64,000 nucleotides of DNA from Calvatia gigantea (GCA_025093985.1 JACAAK010000008.1:1426001-1490000), one strand, 5' to 3'. Positions 51,067-64,000 are shown, counted from the first letter of the stretch. The notes: generated from the sequence alone by a model not told the origin. Translations and numbers: made by a program.

Positions 51067-54000
51067 CTACGAATATAAAACGTTTATAGGAAGGCCGCCA
51101 GACCCATTTGCAAAGCCAGGAGTGATAAAAGGAGGACGACGACCGCTGACAGGGAGTCGTTGATGTCGGTGATCCGGTCGATGGCTGTGTGCTATGTTTG
51201 AGACCCTCGACTCTGGGACGCGAAATATCTGGCAAATTATCCAGCGTAGTCGCTGTGCCCTGTGGTGACGAAATGATTGCTGTCGTTATTGATGACTATG
51301 AGGGCTCGAATGCTGTTGGAAACTTCGAGCTCGCACCTTCCTTTTTGAGCTATTGAGGTTCTCGGCTATCTCGGACCTCGTCGCAAAAACAAAAAAGAGG
51401 CCAAAGCCCACTTCACTGACACTGACATAAGCGTCTATCTTTGCCGAGGCTGTGAAACGTATAGTCCTGTCGCTGCCCAACCAACGACAGTCTATCTTGA
51501 ATCGTTGACGATTGGGAACATATCAGACGTCATATGAACTGGATTTGTTGTTTTTAATCTTTGCCCTCCAGCATACTTACCTTTTAATGGCAGATAATGG
51601 ATAATGGATCATCTCCAAATGGATCAACAACCGCGCCTGCCCCCAGATCCAACCCGCCCGGTCAAAATTCGACCGTCGCGCCTAGCCCGGAGCACTGCCT
51701 ATCAGAATCTGCTGCGTACACCATTTCAAAAACAGAATTGTTGGCACACTGTTGGAAATAGTTGTCTTCACAAGCTGCCAATGATTTAATTGTCGTCCAC
51801 CCATCTGTTCATTTCCGCTTCACGCCCACCACTCCCTCCACTTCTGCTTCTCGCCATGACCCAAACTTAGCCTCCTCTTTTGAACTCTCCGAGTCCAGGA
51901 CAAAGCCAATACCAAAATTATAGCTCTTCTAATTTGACTCCGTTTCATACTTACATACTCTCCGCTTTGACGAAACCAACTGCTTCACGAAACGGCAGCC
52001 AGCATTCATTGTGCCATGAATCAATTCCGCTTTTAATATATAATCCCCGCCGAATAGTGACTAAGAAAAGGTACCGTGCACCCCATTTATCAGTACCTAC
52101 TTATCTTGCTAAACTGGCCACACGGGGCTTGGGTAAAGAACACAAAGAATCAGGCCCAGATCAGCGGGCAATCCTATTTTGCCTCGACAGTGGCCGTCCA
52201 TATCTGCATTGGCGCTCCCCTACAACGAAACCCGGATGACTCGTTGGTCTCCGTGCTGCGACGAATATTGGTATTTTTCACATTTATGGATTCTCCTATT
52301 CATAACCCAGATATCCCTCACCAACAAAGAGTGAGACGTGAGGTTGACATTGCCCGCTAGAACATCAGCTACCATTCTATCATCACTCAAATCACTCGCT
52401 GTGACCCGCCGAACGGTCAAAGAACCTTCTCCGGTCTTTGCCACCCGGTACTTGATTTCATATCGGACTCTTAACGTTCATCCATGTTCCCCGTCTACTT
52501 CCCATCGACCGCAGTACCGTTTACTCCCACTCCTAAATGCAACCTCGCGCGAGGAAAATCGAACTTTATCTCCGAGGAATGGGTCCAACTTGCCTTCGAA
52601 GAGATACATTCTCTTCCAAGTGTTGTCTGCCGTACTCTACCTAGCGCCCAATCTTGTCAGCGATTGCTTCTTATTTTCCTAACGGACCTTTTCATGAATC
52701 TCTCCACGGAGTTACTATTTGAAGCTGATGTGCCATGGCCTTGGACGTCACACTCTCATTGGACCGTTCGCAATCCACCTGAGTCTTTCTCCCGTTAAAG
52801 GTAGACCTGATCTCGATTGGCTGACCATAGGCCCACCACCAGACAGACCTTTGAGTTCATTCTAATAATGCGGTACAACCCGTTGGTATGGATGCCGACT
52901 AGTAGACATAACGCGATCTGCACACCACTTTCCTTACCCTTTCAATCAAATCACGATCACTGCGGTAACCCTGCGCACACTGAATGTGTAAACGGAGGAG
53001 GCGCCATGCACTGGTCTGAACAATGTCAAAGTGCTCCCATGGGATAACAGGGATAAGGCTGGATGTTGCTAATATATCTAGGGAACAGTTGGATTTGTCC
53101 CGGGTTCGTCATTGTTTTCAGATAGCGGGAGCCTTCCTTGCTTGTGTGCGCTATCGCACGAAGACACAGAGCAAGGCTATTCCTGCAAGTTCATCTACTG
53201 GGCTCCCGGTGACACACGCCGATCCATCATCCTGGTGAGCGACCATCTTGATGCATCCCACATTTCCTTGCCGATATCGCCACCCCTCTCATCGCATTTG
53301 GAGAGGGAGAGTCTGAGGGCACCGAATCGTCACGGTCAGCAGGACTCTGCAACAGACACTGCCCCATCATTCTCGTGTCCCTCTTTGAATACCTTACCGA
53401 TCTGGTGACCAAGGGGCGGTATCGGACTTTACATACTCGGGATTCCTCTGCCTTCGACTACCAGGAGGCTCGAGCGCTCGCCTCAGAGGAGGGCTCCCCT
53501 CTGGCTTCACGGCCTGCCCACCAGGGCGCCGACGTTCAGTTACCCCGAAACACAACTCTTTGATAAGGTCATTGTGTGTTGACACTAACTCCAGTGGATA
53601 AGCGGCACGACCCGCGACCTGAAGCTTCAACAAGAAGTTTGTGACTGGCATAAGACCGTTAGTTCAAATGGACAGGGCCGGGGTTCCCCCAAGTTCGCCT
53701 TCTTCAATCGGTAAGAATAAATCATTGCCCTGACTCAGTTCTTCCCGTGCGTAGGCAGCTGGTGAACACCCGCTGTAACATAACGCAATAGGAGGTATAA
53801 CCCTAGCTAGCCCTTCGCGGGAATGCCGTCAGAGCCAGGCTACACCATGATTCATGAAGCTGCGACCCTTCATCCCGATAGGGGAGGTGTAGTCCCCAAG
53901 CGGAGACCCCTCTACCCTAGCAAATACCTAGCTGTCAAGTCACCAAAGCAGCAGAGGCCATCACAGAGATCAAGCTTCTCTGCTTTTTTCGTTCTTGCGC

Positions 54001-56010
54001 TTGGACTCACGGTAAAAGAGTAACACCGCGTCGCCGCGTTGCGTTCATGAAGGTACGTACGCGGGTCTATATCCCGCTCATCTCACCCGTATCTTAGCTA
54101 AAAGTCAAAGAATGCACAGCGCCACCTGATGTTAAGAGGGCCCTGGAGCGGCGAGTGGAGAATGGAGTTGTGGTCTATAGATGGGTTATGCGTCCAATGA
54201 TGCCGAGATGGCTGAATGGACGTACGCTGTAACAAGGCATCTGCATCCGCGACTAAGGGATCGATAGGATAGCGACACGCTTACTGAATTATATGTTTGT
54301 TCGCCCAGGATCCGCCAGCCATCGTGGCGGCAGGGTTTACCTTGGTAAGTGGAAACACCACCCAAACCTTTTACGAGGCTGAAATAAACCCCACGAAGAA
54401 CATCAGCTACACCGTGAATATTTTAGCTGCGCCACGAAAAGCACCTGTAATCCTTGGCAAACACAATGCCACACAGAACATTACAAAACAAAACCGTGCG
54501 GTGAAGTGGCATTTGAGCTTGCCTAGAGAAAAAAATACCACTTTAACGCTAAAGACACTTTTTCCCAATAATTATTATATAAATTGAGCTTAGCTTAGCC
54601 ACGACCCCCTGTTACCCGACGCCGCACCGGAGACACATCATGCATCTTGGATCGTCACTGAGTCGACGGAAAGTATCTCGATGATCAAGCACGTGAGGCT
54701 TCATTTGATCTCGAAAGCCAATCACCCAGCGGGAGTAGTCCTGGGCGCTGAGCAGTCAACACACCTCTCTCCGGAGATATTGCTGATAGGCAGATATAGT
54801 CCTTGGGTCACCGCTTGGTCTCGACCCCTATGGTTTAAAGGCAGTCAGAACACCGATCAAAGCACCTGCTTCTCGTCAGCGTATTGTCTAGCGCACAAGG
54901 CGGAGCTTAGAGCATATTTCTCGTGTGTGTGACGCAGGGCGCACACTTGTAGGCTCCTGCTAACCATGACAGTGCAAGTCCGTCCTGCTGGAGATATGAT
55001 CCAGGAAAAAAACTGAGAACGAATAGACCGAGTTACCAGTATCATCAGTATTTAAACACGCTTGCCAATTGAATATTGATCCTGCAACTTCCAAGCACCA
55101 ATGCAACATGCATGACTTACCGTATACGTCCTCCAACACGTCATGTATCGTAATCCGATCGGAATGAAAATAGGCACTTGTCGTCGGCGCATTAACTGTC
55201 CCTCAGGCCTTCAGGCCCGGGGTCTCCACTCAGCCTCGCGTGCGCCTCAGTGAGGGGGATCCCCGTCCCTTCTCACTGTTACTTTGTTTTCTTGAATTAA
55301 ATGGGCCAGTTCTTTCCGGTTCGGGAAGACCCTAAATTTCTCCTAGGAGATGAACTTACGCCGAGACAATGTAACTTCTGGTCATAGTGCAGAAAAAAAC
55401 TTGGGTTTTCCGACTCGAAACTCCGGATGTGGTACACCTCAACCCTTGTCACGGGCAGCCTCTCGCTTCAGCAAACAATTCTGTCACGCCGTGAAATCGA
55501 ATAGGATGTGATCTTGAAGCTATTAATGTTCAAACTCAAAATGATGAATAATTGCCTCTGCCGGAATCTCGACCATGCGCGTGTATGGTGTAGCAAATCG
55601 ATCTGTGATCTGTCTCCAAGTCCAAGTTGAGTTAACATCATTCAAAAAGGTGTCGAACTCTCACTTTGGGTCGGGTTGGCGGACAAATTCAAATTGTTCT
55701 GAACCAGGTCTCAAGACGTGTACAGGATACCCCGTGGCAGATAGCGTAACTGTGTCCCCTTTCTTCCTCTCCTAGATTTCTCCGCCCTATGTTCGTGTTG
55801 CGCCTGGACATGCGCAAACACGGATGAACGCAACCTTACAGGGGAATCGTAGTTAATATCCGCACAGGTGCGTTCTATAGTTTGGTAAATTGAGAATGGT
55901 CGTTTACTTGCCAAGTACCGACGTCAGAAGTCCGACCCGATGCGCATCCTAATTTGAAATTGGGACGAAAAAGGGTATCGATTTACAGAGGGGACTGCTA
56001 GGCTCAACGA
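51067..56010. other. Gene desert
   Basis: About 5 kb. The first 200 bp may hold a 5' exon of the PAK-like gene (the minus frame around 51235-51130 reads DNLPDISRPRVEGLKHS). Beyond this only short ORFs occur. Some, such as those around 51880-52800, have coding-like composition but no recognisable family and no consistent splice joins; they may be fragments of decayed genes. No transposon motif recognised. Confidence 0.45.
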
Positions 56011-56017
56011 ATGCACA

Positions 56018-56026
56018 TATATAAAG
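56018..56026 (+). promoter_or_regulatory. TATA box (TATATAAAG)
   Basis: Consensus TATA about 115 bp upstream of the ATG of the Cys-rich ORF, followed by a pyrimidine-rich stretch (56085-56130) just before the ATG. This is a common fungal promoter layout. Confidence 0.5.
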
Positions 56027-56132
56027 GTGTGCTCGGCGAAGCCGTCAACCCACAACGGTCCTCTTATACTTGTCTACGGACGCCTTTCGCACTCCCATCC
56101 ACTTCTTGCGTTCCCCCTCCTTGTTATACTTC

Positions 56133-56459
56133 ATGAGCACTCGTCTCAACACTGAATCCTGCTCCTACGAGCCTTTCAACTGTTGTTGCTTGCATGATTC
56201 TTCCAGACATGCTCTCATTCGCTGTGGACACCCTAATGACCGCCCACCCACCCATGTACTCTACACCGCCGACGACGCCCTACATAGAGTCTGGTGCACC
56301 GAGTGCAGAAAGTTGTGTTTCAGCAAGCGGGACGATTGCCCAATTTTCAAGAATCCGAATATGAAACTTGGGCCCGAAATACGACCCCCCAAGAGTGGTA
56401 ACACAACCAATACTGCTGGAGCTAGGACATCTAGTGTGGATGGTTGTGCGCGAATGTGA
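56133..56459 (+). CDS. Small Cys-rich hypothetical protein
   Basis: Intronless ORF of 108 codons starting MSTRLNTESCSYEPFNCCC. Ten cysteines, with SRHALIRCGH and VWCTECRKLC as the densest part, suggest a small zinc-binding fold rather than a secreted disulfide protein, since no signal peptide is present. I do not recognise the family. It stands alone in a gene desert, but a consensus TATA box and a CT-rich leader precede it, which random ORFs seldom have. The C-terminus is Gly/Thr/Ser-rich and uninformative. It could still be a chance ORF. Confidence 0.45.
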   Translation: MSTRLNTESCSYEPFNCCCLHDSSRHALIRCGHPNDRPPTHVLYTADDALHRVWCTECRKLCFSKRDDCPIFKNPNMKLGPEIRPPKSGNTTNTAGARTSSVDGCARM

Positions 56460-59400
56460 ACGAGGGTGCACCTCCGGACTGCGCTCACGGACAGGTTTCG
56501 CTTCCTCATGTAGGTGTTTTCTCGATCATCTTGTTCATTATTAAAGAGATAAGAGCTGATTCATAACGCCTAGCTTGTTCTTTTTCCTTTTAGCACTCCT
56601 CTTTTTTCCCGCGAGTTACGACGATACCTACTCTTGGATATTGATGAGATTTAATGCTGGTGTTCCAACTTCGGCATACGTTCCGTGGCTGTTCACATCC
56701 CACTTCTGACATCATTCCCTACAACGGAGTGCTAGCTCATTAACCACTACATCAGACATGAAAATGAAGATACCGAATCGAGACACCACCTCGAATTCTC
56801 ATTTCCGTCATACGTCTGAGTCGGAGTTCGAGTTTTCTTTTGTCTTTCATTTCCCTTTTATCCACGTTTGCGTTAGGTCGTGGTGTGCGACCGTTTCACC
56901 AGGATCCTACCGTTGCTTTGTCTTGACGTTATCCGTAACCAGAAACCCTCGAGGTTGTTGTACTTTTCTGGCATTACTTGTATTCGCGTTTGACGTAGTG
57001 TCAATAAGCCGGTATTTAATGTTGTATAGGGTCCCCAGTCATTAATCATCACTGAGGATTCTGTGGATCCACGAAACCTTGGACCTCATGTTTCCTCGAT
57101 GTTCTTCAATATGTGCACGAACCTTACCGCCATAACAAACGAGCAATCACATTGAAACCGTGAGTGACGACGGGACAATATTCAACAATGATCATGCACT
57201 CTTGCAACTCCGTCGGAGCGCCGATCAAATCTTGGAGTGACGTAGTTATCAACTCGGAGGCTACGCATCTGGCGGGCCACCATGCGTCGGATCTGTGTGA
57301 TTTTAGCCCTGAAAGAGTAGAATAATCAAGGTTTCTGAAACGGGTACGGGGGGAGCGATTATCACAACAGTTAATCCTACCAGAAGAAACGAGCCTACGA
57401 GAGTCAACCGGTAATACTTTGGTAAGACCTTACGTCTTTGATCCCGAGGCAATCTCGGGCAGGAAGAGAAAGCTGACTTCGGGATTTAAAACTCATTCTG
57501 CTCCTCGAGGTCCTTCGAGCCCCGCGGCCCCCTTTTGTTCTTCAGGAACCCTTCAGAAGGGAGTTTTGGATACCGATGACGATAAAGTAGGAACTTTCTC
57601 ACCGATCAACACCTACAGCCGAATAGTGTTAGCGTGGCATTAGCGGTCAATTGTCCAATCGTACTATCCTAGAGCTGTGGAGACCTGGTCACGGTAATCA
57701 TGCAAGGAGACAACGAGTTCCGATACCGAAGGCTCACAAGGTACTTACCTAAAGAAAACGCTGAACAGACCGCCCCGGCGACATTCACAGAGTGTGAACG
57801 AGAAACCGGTATCACTGCAACGAGCACCTCGGCCGTCCACCTCGAGGCTTGAACCATGGGCATGGAGTTCGGGTCTAACAAGACTTAGCTAATCGACTTA
57901 CATTACCATGGGACTTAATCACCGATTGTCAGATCCTCGGTTCGTCCATACAAGGGAACATAAAGCTAACAGTGGTATACACTGTAGCTTGAACGTGCCT
58001 CTGCGGGTCATAATTTCTAGGCCTCTCTTAAAGTTTGGCAGAGCTCTGAGCAATAACGTTGTTTCATGTCGACAGATCACAACGAAAGCACACAGGAAGT
58101 AACTTACGCGAGGAGATGCGGAGCGGAAATTTGATCCCGCCCTTTACAAGGAGGTGGGCAATCGGGTGTTGAGAGCTGGTTTTGTGCAGAACCCGGAGAT
58201 ATTTTTGGAAGCGGGCCGTCCTGAGCCGGCTGCTGGATAGCTTAGAATAGGAGTAATTGGTTTGATGGACTCCTGCTCAGTGTCTGGCGTAAACCCCAGA
58301 AACTTTCATCGCAAGACCCTCATATAACGCCCATAGTGTTAGGACAGTAACCGGTGTTCTGTATCGAACCGGCCTGCGTGCGGTTCGGCGCTGCCCAAAT
58401 GTGGGATCTCTAGGTGCGGTGGGATTCTCTGGGATTCAGGCTGGTGTGCACTCCGTGGAAGGTCTGGGCACAGGTTCTCCTTATCGGCGCTCTCTCTATA
58501 GAATTTCTTAATTCCTCTAAAGTGACATTCACTTGACCTATGGCTGCGTAAATGACGCAATGGCTGTACCAGCGAAAAGCCGTATCACACTGTAACGGTC
58601 AAATAACTCCTGGGTTTTGCCTAGGCTTGGAAAACGCCTTGAGACTAAACGCACATTTCCGGATAATTTGCGAGCAGGCACCTGGCCTAGAAAAAGCCAG
58701 AGCCACGTTTGACAGGAATTCTATTGATTAAAGAGGGAGGGTTTCGCGTTCTGGTGCATTTCTCTTGCGAACGGCCACGAGAAGGTACACCTCAAGAAAA
58801 TTCAATGAGGGGATTGAAGCTTTCTGTCCGCAGCTCGGCAAAGGGTGCAGTGTGAACACCGTCCTTCCTCAATCATGACGGGCATCCTCACTGGCATTGA
58901 ACGCCGTTATTTCCTGTCGGATACCAGACGGGTATGGAAGAGTCTAGACGTGAAACCCGCACTGTGTTATGGTTAGACCAGTAATAGGTCCCCGAAGTCC
59001 ATGCAAATAACACCTGAGATATACGCTACCGGATTAAATGCGCACGGAATGACTCTGCCGAAGATTGAGGGAATTAGAAGCTTCGTCACAGCATGGAACG
59101 TGAATCCTTCCAATTGTGGGCACACTCGGTATGCAGTTGTACCCTCGTAATATCAAGTATAGAAATGGTACAGATGTTGATCCTTGAAACTTTCCATTGT
59201 CTTTGCTGTGGACAACCCTAGTCACAGTCAATAGAGAGTTATTGAACCGGCGTCAGTGTCAATAATGATAAGTTAATTAAGCTCCTGAGAGCACTCTAGA
59301 TCGCGAAAAGTTTGCTACGTGCTATAAGGTGGCTTGGGAACTTCCTTGCCTAACGCACCGACGCAAAAGACGTTGGAAGCGATTTGTGCCGGCCGAGATT

Positions 59401-59585
59401 TAGGGTGTCTTCCGATGTGTGCACACGGCCAGACGGGATGATACCCTAATTTCTTCGCTTCTGTCGCGGGTTTGGGAACACCACAGGCGCGTTGAGGACA
59501 GCATACTTCGTCTCGCCTGAATCGGATATGCCCAATCTTGTGCGCTCGCGTTCTCCCAGTTTGGAGATTCTACAACCTGAAATAT
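56460..59585. other. Gene desert
   Basis: About 3.1 kb between the Cys-rich ORF and RPA49. Only short ORFs without motifs on either strand; no RNA gene or repeat recognised. Confidence 0.5.
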
Positions 59586-61190
59586 TTATGACGTAAAAAT
59601 GATCAGCGTTCTGGCTAGATTAGGACAGTGAGTGAGAGTTAAATTACCGAGTGATCTGAATAACTGATTGACTCTGGGGGCGGGGCTGTAGCCAAGGGTG
59701 GCAGGACAGGGAAGGAAAAAGGCGTACTGGTCTTTTGACATTCTGAGGTCGTGGCTTAGGATCTCGGTATTAGTTGCAAAGTCGTCGAGTTTCAAACAGA
59801 GAGCGAAAAGGTTCGTAAGGAGGAGAGTCCTGGTTGCGCTGGTGGCTTGATGGCTGGAGAAGGGAATAGAGCGCGATCAGAGCAAGTTTATATCAGTGAC
59901 CAGGAACATGGCGGGGAAATTAAGAAGAAGGCAGCTGATTAAAGTTGCACAACGTTGGAAAGGATGATACCAACCTGGTAGAACCTCTTGCTTTTTCTGT
60001 GAAACGGGATAGTAAACCATCCACCACGATACCGGGTAGAGCGGACAATTGTTCGCGGGCTCGATCAGCGTTGAAGTCGAGCCTTTCAACGGTGTTACGG
60101 AATGAAAGGAGTCCTGAAATGTAGAACAGTAGTTTCCTGAATCGGTTCCGTCAGTTTGCCGTGAGGTTCAAGAAGTGAAAGGAGCCGGTTTACAGGTTCT
60201 TCTTGCGGTACTTTCCAGTGTCGGGTTTGCCCCAAATTCGCATGTGTTGGTTGATCCAGTCGGAACGAGAGTAGGGCAAAAGAGCGATTCGTTCGTTGTC
60301 GCTTGACGCATCGTCAAAAGCGGTAATGGAAAGCGCTCTCCATTCGTTTTCGGGAATGATGTTATGAAGCGGATAAACATCATCGGGTTCGGTGGCAGTG
60401 GCGGAGAAAGGTGGAATGAGCCTATTGCTGTCTGCGATCTCTTTGGCTTCCTCTGCAAGGCATGTCCGTCATCAAAAAATAAGGTAGTGTGGGCAAAGGG
60501 TTGTGCAGACGAACCTGTGGTCATTAAGCCTCCAGCACCCTTATCTATGCCTTCCATAACGTAGTCCATGACGCCTTCCATGGCGTTGACATCAATTTTG
60601 TTGCGCTCCTGGGCACGGATAGCGGCTTTGGCCTTTTTAGTGCCGAACGTTTCACCGAGCGTTGTGCGCGCCTCTCTGTGGCTGGGCGTGCTTGGTGCAT
60701 CGGGGGTCTGAATAGACTTTAGCGCTTTGACTGTCCTTTGAAGGATCTGAGGTGATTTTGAAGATGGAAGAAGTGATATTGCGCCTGTGCGTTTATTGTG
60801 TAGAGCGATGATATACCTGGGCGGGTCTTTGTTAATGCAAAATTTCGGGAAGGATGGGCAGACGAACCGACAGCCTGATTCTGCCGCCCTTCTGCTTTCC
60901 TCCTCGTTGGTCACAAATTCCACCTCGTCTGTTTCTCCTGCTATTATGACGTCGTCTGTATTGTCACTCTTGTCTGGTCGTGATTTTTTCCGTGCGTAGG
61001 TTTTAAACGCGACTGATGTGGGAGGATGTACGGCAGGGTAAACGGCTTAAAGAGTTATGAGTTTGAGCGTGCAAAATATCTGAATCCACCACGGACCAAG
61101 AAGAGGACCTGGGACGTGGTCTGACGGGGTTGAGAGGGTGATTGTAGGCTGTTCCTGGTCTCTTTTTCGCTTCTTCAAGGCAGATGTCAT
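59586..61190 (-). CDS. RPA49: RNA polymerase I subunit RPA49
   Basis: Eight in-phase exons (61190-61097, 61045-60868, 60816-60515, 60452-60194, 60136-59975, 59853-59728, 59673-59648, 59614-59586) give 391 residues, near the family's usual length. RPA49 forms the RPA49/RPA34 heterodimer of Pol I and has TFIIF/TFIIE-like roles in initiation and elongation. Recognition rests on PLLAVYPAVHPPTSVAFKTY at the N-terminus, YIIALHNKRTGAISLLP, LGETFGTKKAKAAI with RNKIDVNAMEG, SDWINQHMRIWG, KLLFYISGLLSFRN in the tandem winged-helix region, and LFALCLKLDDFATNTEI with LSHDLRMSK near the end. Two of the last three exons are under 30 nt, so the final residues are less certain. It is divergent from SET2, 369 bp apart. 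Confidence 0.92.
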
Positions 61191-61559
61191 GGGTGGAAAT
61201 GGTCAAGATCAATTTCTTGTAAAGCTTCATCACATACCCCCAGCACCCGACGTCTCAGGTATGTTTCGACACCATATATTGTCCTCTAAGTTCTGACCTG
61301 CAACTACATTCCAGTGCACATACGCCAGTCTTATTTGTGGTCGGCGGTGACAGCTTGCCTTTAGTCGAAAATTAGAGTCTCTGGTGGATGCCATCAGGTT
61401 CTCAGTATTCATTCACCGTACCTAGGACTACCCATTGAACAAGCATAACGCAGAAAGGAGTTACCGACGCTGCTGAATGCGGGTAGCATCAGTCAACTCG
61501 CACCGACATCAACCAGCCCGCTCAGGTTCCTGATATTTGTCTCTTCACAACTACCCGTC
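61191..61559. promoter_or_regulatory. Divergent promoter region RPA49/SET2
   Basis: 369 bp between two start codons on opposite strands; both promoters must lie here. No TATA box is obvious, as usual for housekeeping genes. Confidence 0.45.
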
Positions 61560-64000
61560 ATGGTCAAGGAAGAGGAAGTCCTCATTCCACCCGCTTTTCA
61601 CTCTCCCTCAGCATATAACTACTCACCAATGGATGTAGACGTGAAGCCTGAGCAGAACAATGCTGTTTCCAGCTCCCCGTCTCAGTCCCCGACTCTTGAC
61701 AGTTCCACTCAAGACCCACCTCTCACCTACACCTACACCTCCACCACAATCGGCTCACGATGACCAATCCACCAATGGAACGACATCCAAGGCCTCTACC
61801 CCGCCTCTCAAGCAGCAGAAGAAGTCCGTACCCGCAACACCGCAGCTTGTTGGCGACTTGCCGGTTGCGCACCAAGAGGCTCTAGCGTCGTTCAATGAGA
61901 TTCCCGACAATAATTATCAGTACAAGACTCTTGGACGCTCGCGCGAGCTTCTCGAGAGCATGACCTGCGACTGCATCTATGAGCATGGTTAGTTTCATAG
62001 TTTCCATTCTCTGAGTGTCAGACGAGGTCGTCTGCAATGGGGCACCCCTCCTCCCTAGACACTGCTGTAGAACCACATTCAACCTCTCACGCGTTGCACT
62101 ACAGGTATCGATAGCGGCGATATGGCCTGTGGCCCATACTCTGACTGTATTAACCGCCTTACACAAGTCGAATGTTTACCAGGAGACTGCCGGTGTCGGA
62201 ATTATTGCCAAAACCAACGGTGAGTTTTCTCACATCGCTCCAACCCAGCTCTTTAATCTCAAATTCGCAGGTTTCAGCGCAAAGAGTACGCCAGTATCGA
62301 AATTGTCTTGACGGAGAAGAAGGGGTATGGGCTCAGAGCTGAAGAGGATCTACCAAAGTGCGTGTCTATGACTCATTCCCTTCACCCCAATCCGTCCTTT
62401 GACATGCTTCGCTATGTGAAGGGATGCGTTCATCTACGAATACGTCGGCGATGTTGTCAACCCTGTATCCTTCAAGAAACGGATGCGCGAGTATGCTCAG
62501 GAAGGTATCCAGCACTTCTATTTCATGATGCTCCAGAAAGATGAGGTGAGTCGTTCCAGGTTGTCGGTCTCCGGTCACACCCTCATTTTCGCCCGGGATA
62601 GTTTATCGATGCGACAAAAAGCGGTGGCATTGGTCGATTCGCAAATCATAGCTGTAGTCCCAACTGCTATGTCGCCAAATGGACAGTTGGTGATAAAGTG
62701 CGAATGGGCATTTTTGCCAAGCGGTTGATCAGGAAATATGAGGAGTTGACATTCAACTATAATGTTGATCGGTATGGGTGAGTTTTTCCTTTGCCGTTCT
62801 TGGGGTGGAATATCTGATTGTCGTCGACGTGCAGTCATCAAGCACAGACATGTTATTGCGGAGAGCCCAATTGCGTGGGGTACATTGGTGGAAAGACACA
62901 GACAGAGTTTGCTGCTATCGATGATCTCTATCTCGATGGTACGTCCCACATTCGCGCACTTTGGCCACGCAACTGACTGTTTTTGGTAGCGCTTGGTATT
63001 ACTGACGAGAATGAGCTGATGGAGCTCAAGGGCACGAAGAAGAAGAGAGGCAAGAAGCTTGACGATCCGGACTTTATGGTGCGTCCCAAGCCCACTTCCC
63101 TGATGAACTTTGGCCGAACATGACCCTGCAGCCGATTTTGAAACCCGTTGTTGAGAAGGATATACCCAAGGTTGTCCAGGCCATTCGACAGACTACAAGT
63201 CGGAAGATGCTGAATAAGATTCTTACTCGAATAAAGGTTTTTTTCCATGTTGAATATGTTAGAGTTAATTTGAACCTGGGCCGTAGATCACCGAAGATCA
63301 AGCTGCTCTAAGACAACTTATGCGGCTTCGTGGGTACTCTCTTATGACAAATGTGCTTAATGACTATAAGGAGGATATGGATATCGTACTTTTGGTGAGT
63401 ATTTTTCCTTGAGCCATCCGGAACAGAGGCTGATCAGGGCTCTCCGCACAGGCTCTGGAGTGCATGGAGGCGTGGCCGCTTATGAACAAAAACAAAGTGG
63501 AAGACTCACAGGTGTACCTTCCGGTCGAAGAGTTCACCAAACTCGAGAATGAGAAGGTTCAGCTGTTAGCTCGGAAGGTGCCTACGTTTTTACTTCCCCC
63601 TCATAATACCTGCTAACACTCGTTGTAGCTGCTGGATCATTGGAATACGCTACCGACATACAATCGAATACCTAAACGTCTAATAACAGTACGCGCCTTG
63701 CCTGAATATGCACTCCGTTGCGGCTGACCGTTTGCCGTAGGCAGTGGAAGTTAACGACGAACCTCCACAACCAACACGCGGGGACGACGACGAAGACGAG
63801 TTCTCACGACGAGAACAAGAAATCAAGCGTCTCCGTATGGAGGAAGAAGAGGCCGCTCTCAGGCGCCTCCAACTTCGTGTCAAAGCTGCCCAACAAAAAG
63901 AACAATCACTACAAAACTCCTGGCCATCCCCTTCCCAAAATCCTAACAACCCGAATAAAAATAAATACCCTTCACCATCCACACCCGTATTTGCTCCACC
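61560..64000 (+). CDS. SET2: SET2 histone H3-K36 methyltransferase (3' end outside window)
   Basis: N-terminus through SET and part of the C-terminal region of SET2, which methylates H3K36 during Pol II elongation. Domains in order: acidic N-terminus with [11 protein letters not shown] domain ([27 protein letters not shown]); SET domain with [38 protein letters not shown] (cofactor and substrate site) and [14 protein letters not shown] [15 protein letters not shown]; post-[17 protein letters not shown]; then helical sequence and an acidic stretch. The SRI domain would lie beyond 64000. The first exon has a frame problem: from ATG 61560 the frame stops at 61761 within a CACCTACACCTACACCT repeat, while the frame leading into AWS is one base over ([10 protein letters not shown]). 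An ATG at 61660 starts the second frame, but the first frame looks like the genuine N-terminus, so a one-base indel is suspected. Confidence 0.92.

Noticed and set aside
53041..53058. Sequence resembling a homing-endonuclease (I-SceI) site
   Set aside because: Only the core GGGATAACAGGG agrees and the right half diverges; with no intron or endonuclease nearby it is chance.
54293..54587. ORF rich in Asn/Thr (about 96 codons)
   Set aside because: It opens at TTG rather than ATG, has no splice context or motif, and sits in a region full of chance ORFs.
61660..61761. ATG at 61660 as the real SET2 start
   Set aside because: It opens the correct downstream frame, but its first 25 residues look non-coding while the [14 protein letters not shown] reading looks genuine; kept as an alternative only.

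Overview
This window is nuclear DNA from a filamentous basidiomycete, most likely an Agaricomycete. Coding regions are cut by many short GT-AG introns (about 45-75 nt). The gene set also fits: a NACHT NTPase, a Msc1/Ish1-type repeat protein, a basidiomycete-type flavin halogenase, an intracellular GH31 alpha-xylosidase, and a PAK kinase with an N-terminal CRIB box. No CRISPR, operon or prokaryotic signal is present. I rebuilt exons by hand from splice signals, reading phase and family motifs; where every junction is in phase I give exon coordinates.

Layout. 1-4651: two adjacent Cdc20/Fizzy-family genes (the first running off the left edge) and a NUDIX hydrolase, all on the minus strand. 4652-9793: about 5 kb with no convincing gene. 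9794-26428: a dense block with a rhodanese plus dual-specificity (MAPK-type) phosphatase, an Ish1/Msc1 repeat protein, a divergent alpha-xylosidase, COQ8, a divergent choline-phosphate cytidylyltransferase (PCT1), and a FAD halogenase. 26429-36260: accessory-looking DNA holding one NACHT (NLR-like) gene, a local tandem repeat, and two direct-repeat copies on either side of the NACHT gene. 36261-51018: a Pro/Ser-rich unknown protein, a BAG-domain protein, UTP10, and a PAK-family kinase with degenerate catalytic motifs. 51067-59585: a second gene desert with one small Cys-rich candidate gene behind a TATA box. 59586-64000: RPA49 and a divergent SET2 (cut by the right edge).

How the genes relate. 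Most are conserved housekeeping genes: rRNA synthesis and processing (RPA49, UTP10), chromatin (SET2), ubiquinone (COQ8), phosphatidylcholine (PCT1) and cell cycle (Cdc20). They do not form a pathway cluster. Divergent pairs share short intergenic promoters (Ish1/xylosidase, COQ8/PCT1, RPA49/SET2). The Ish1/xylosidase promoter carries a perfect CRE (TGACGTCA), and in fission yeast ish1 is controlled by the stress MAPK through Atf1.

Points most worth a second look: the PAK-like kinase with DFS and HRDxR in place of DFG and HRDxK; the NACHT gene bracketed by direct repeats; the paired Cdc20 genes; four coding regions (halogenase, BAG, UTP10, SET2) that each need a +1 reading-frame shift; and two introns with GC-AG splice sites.
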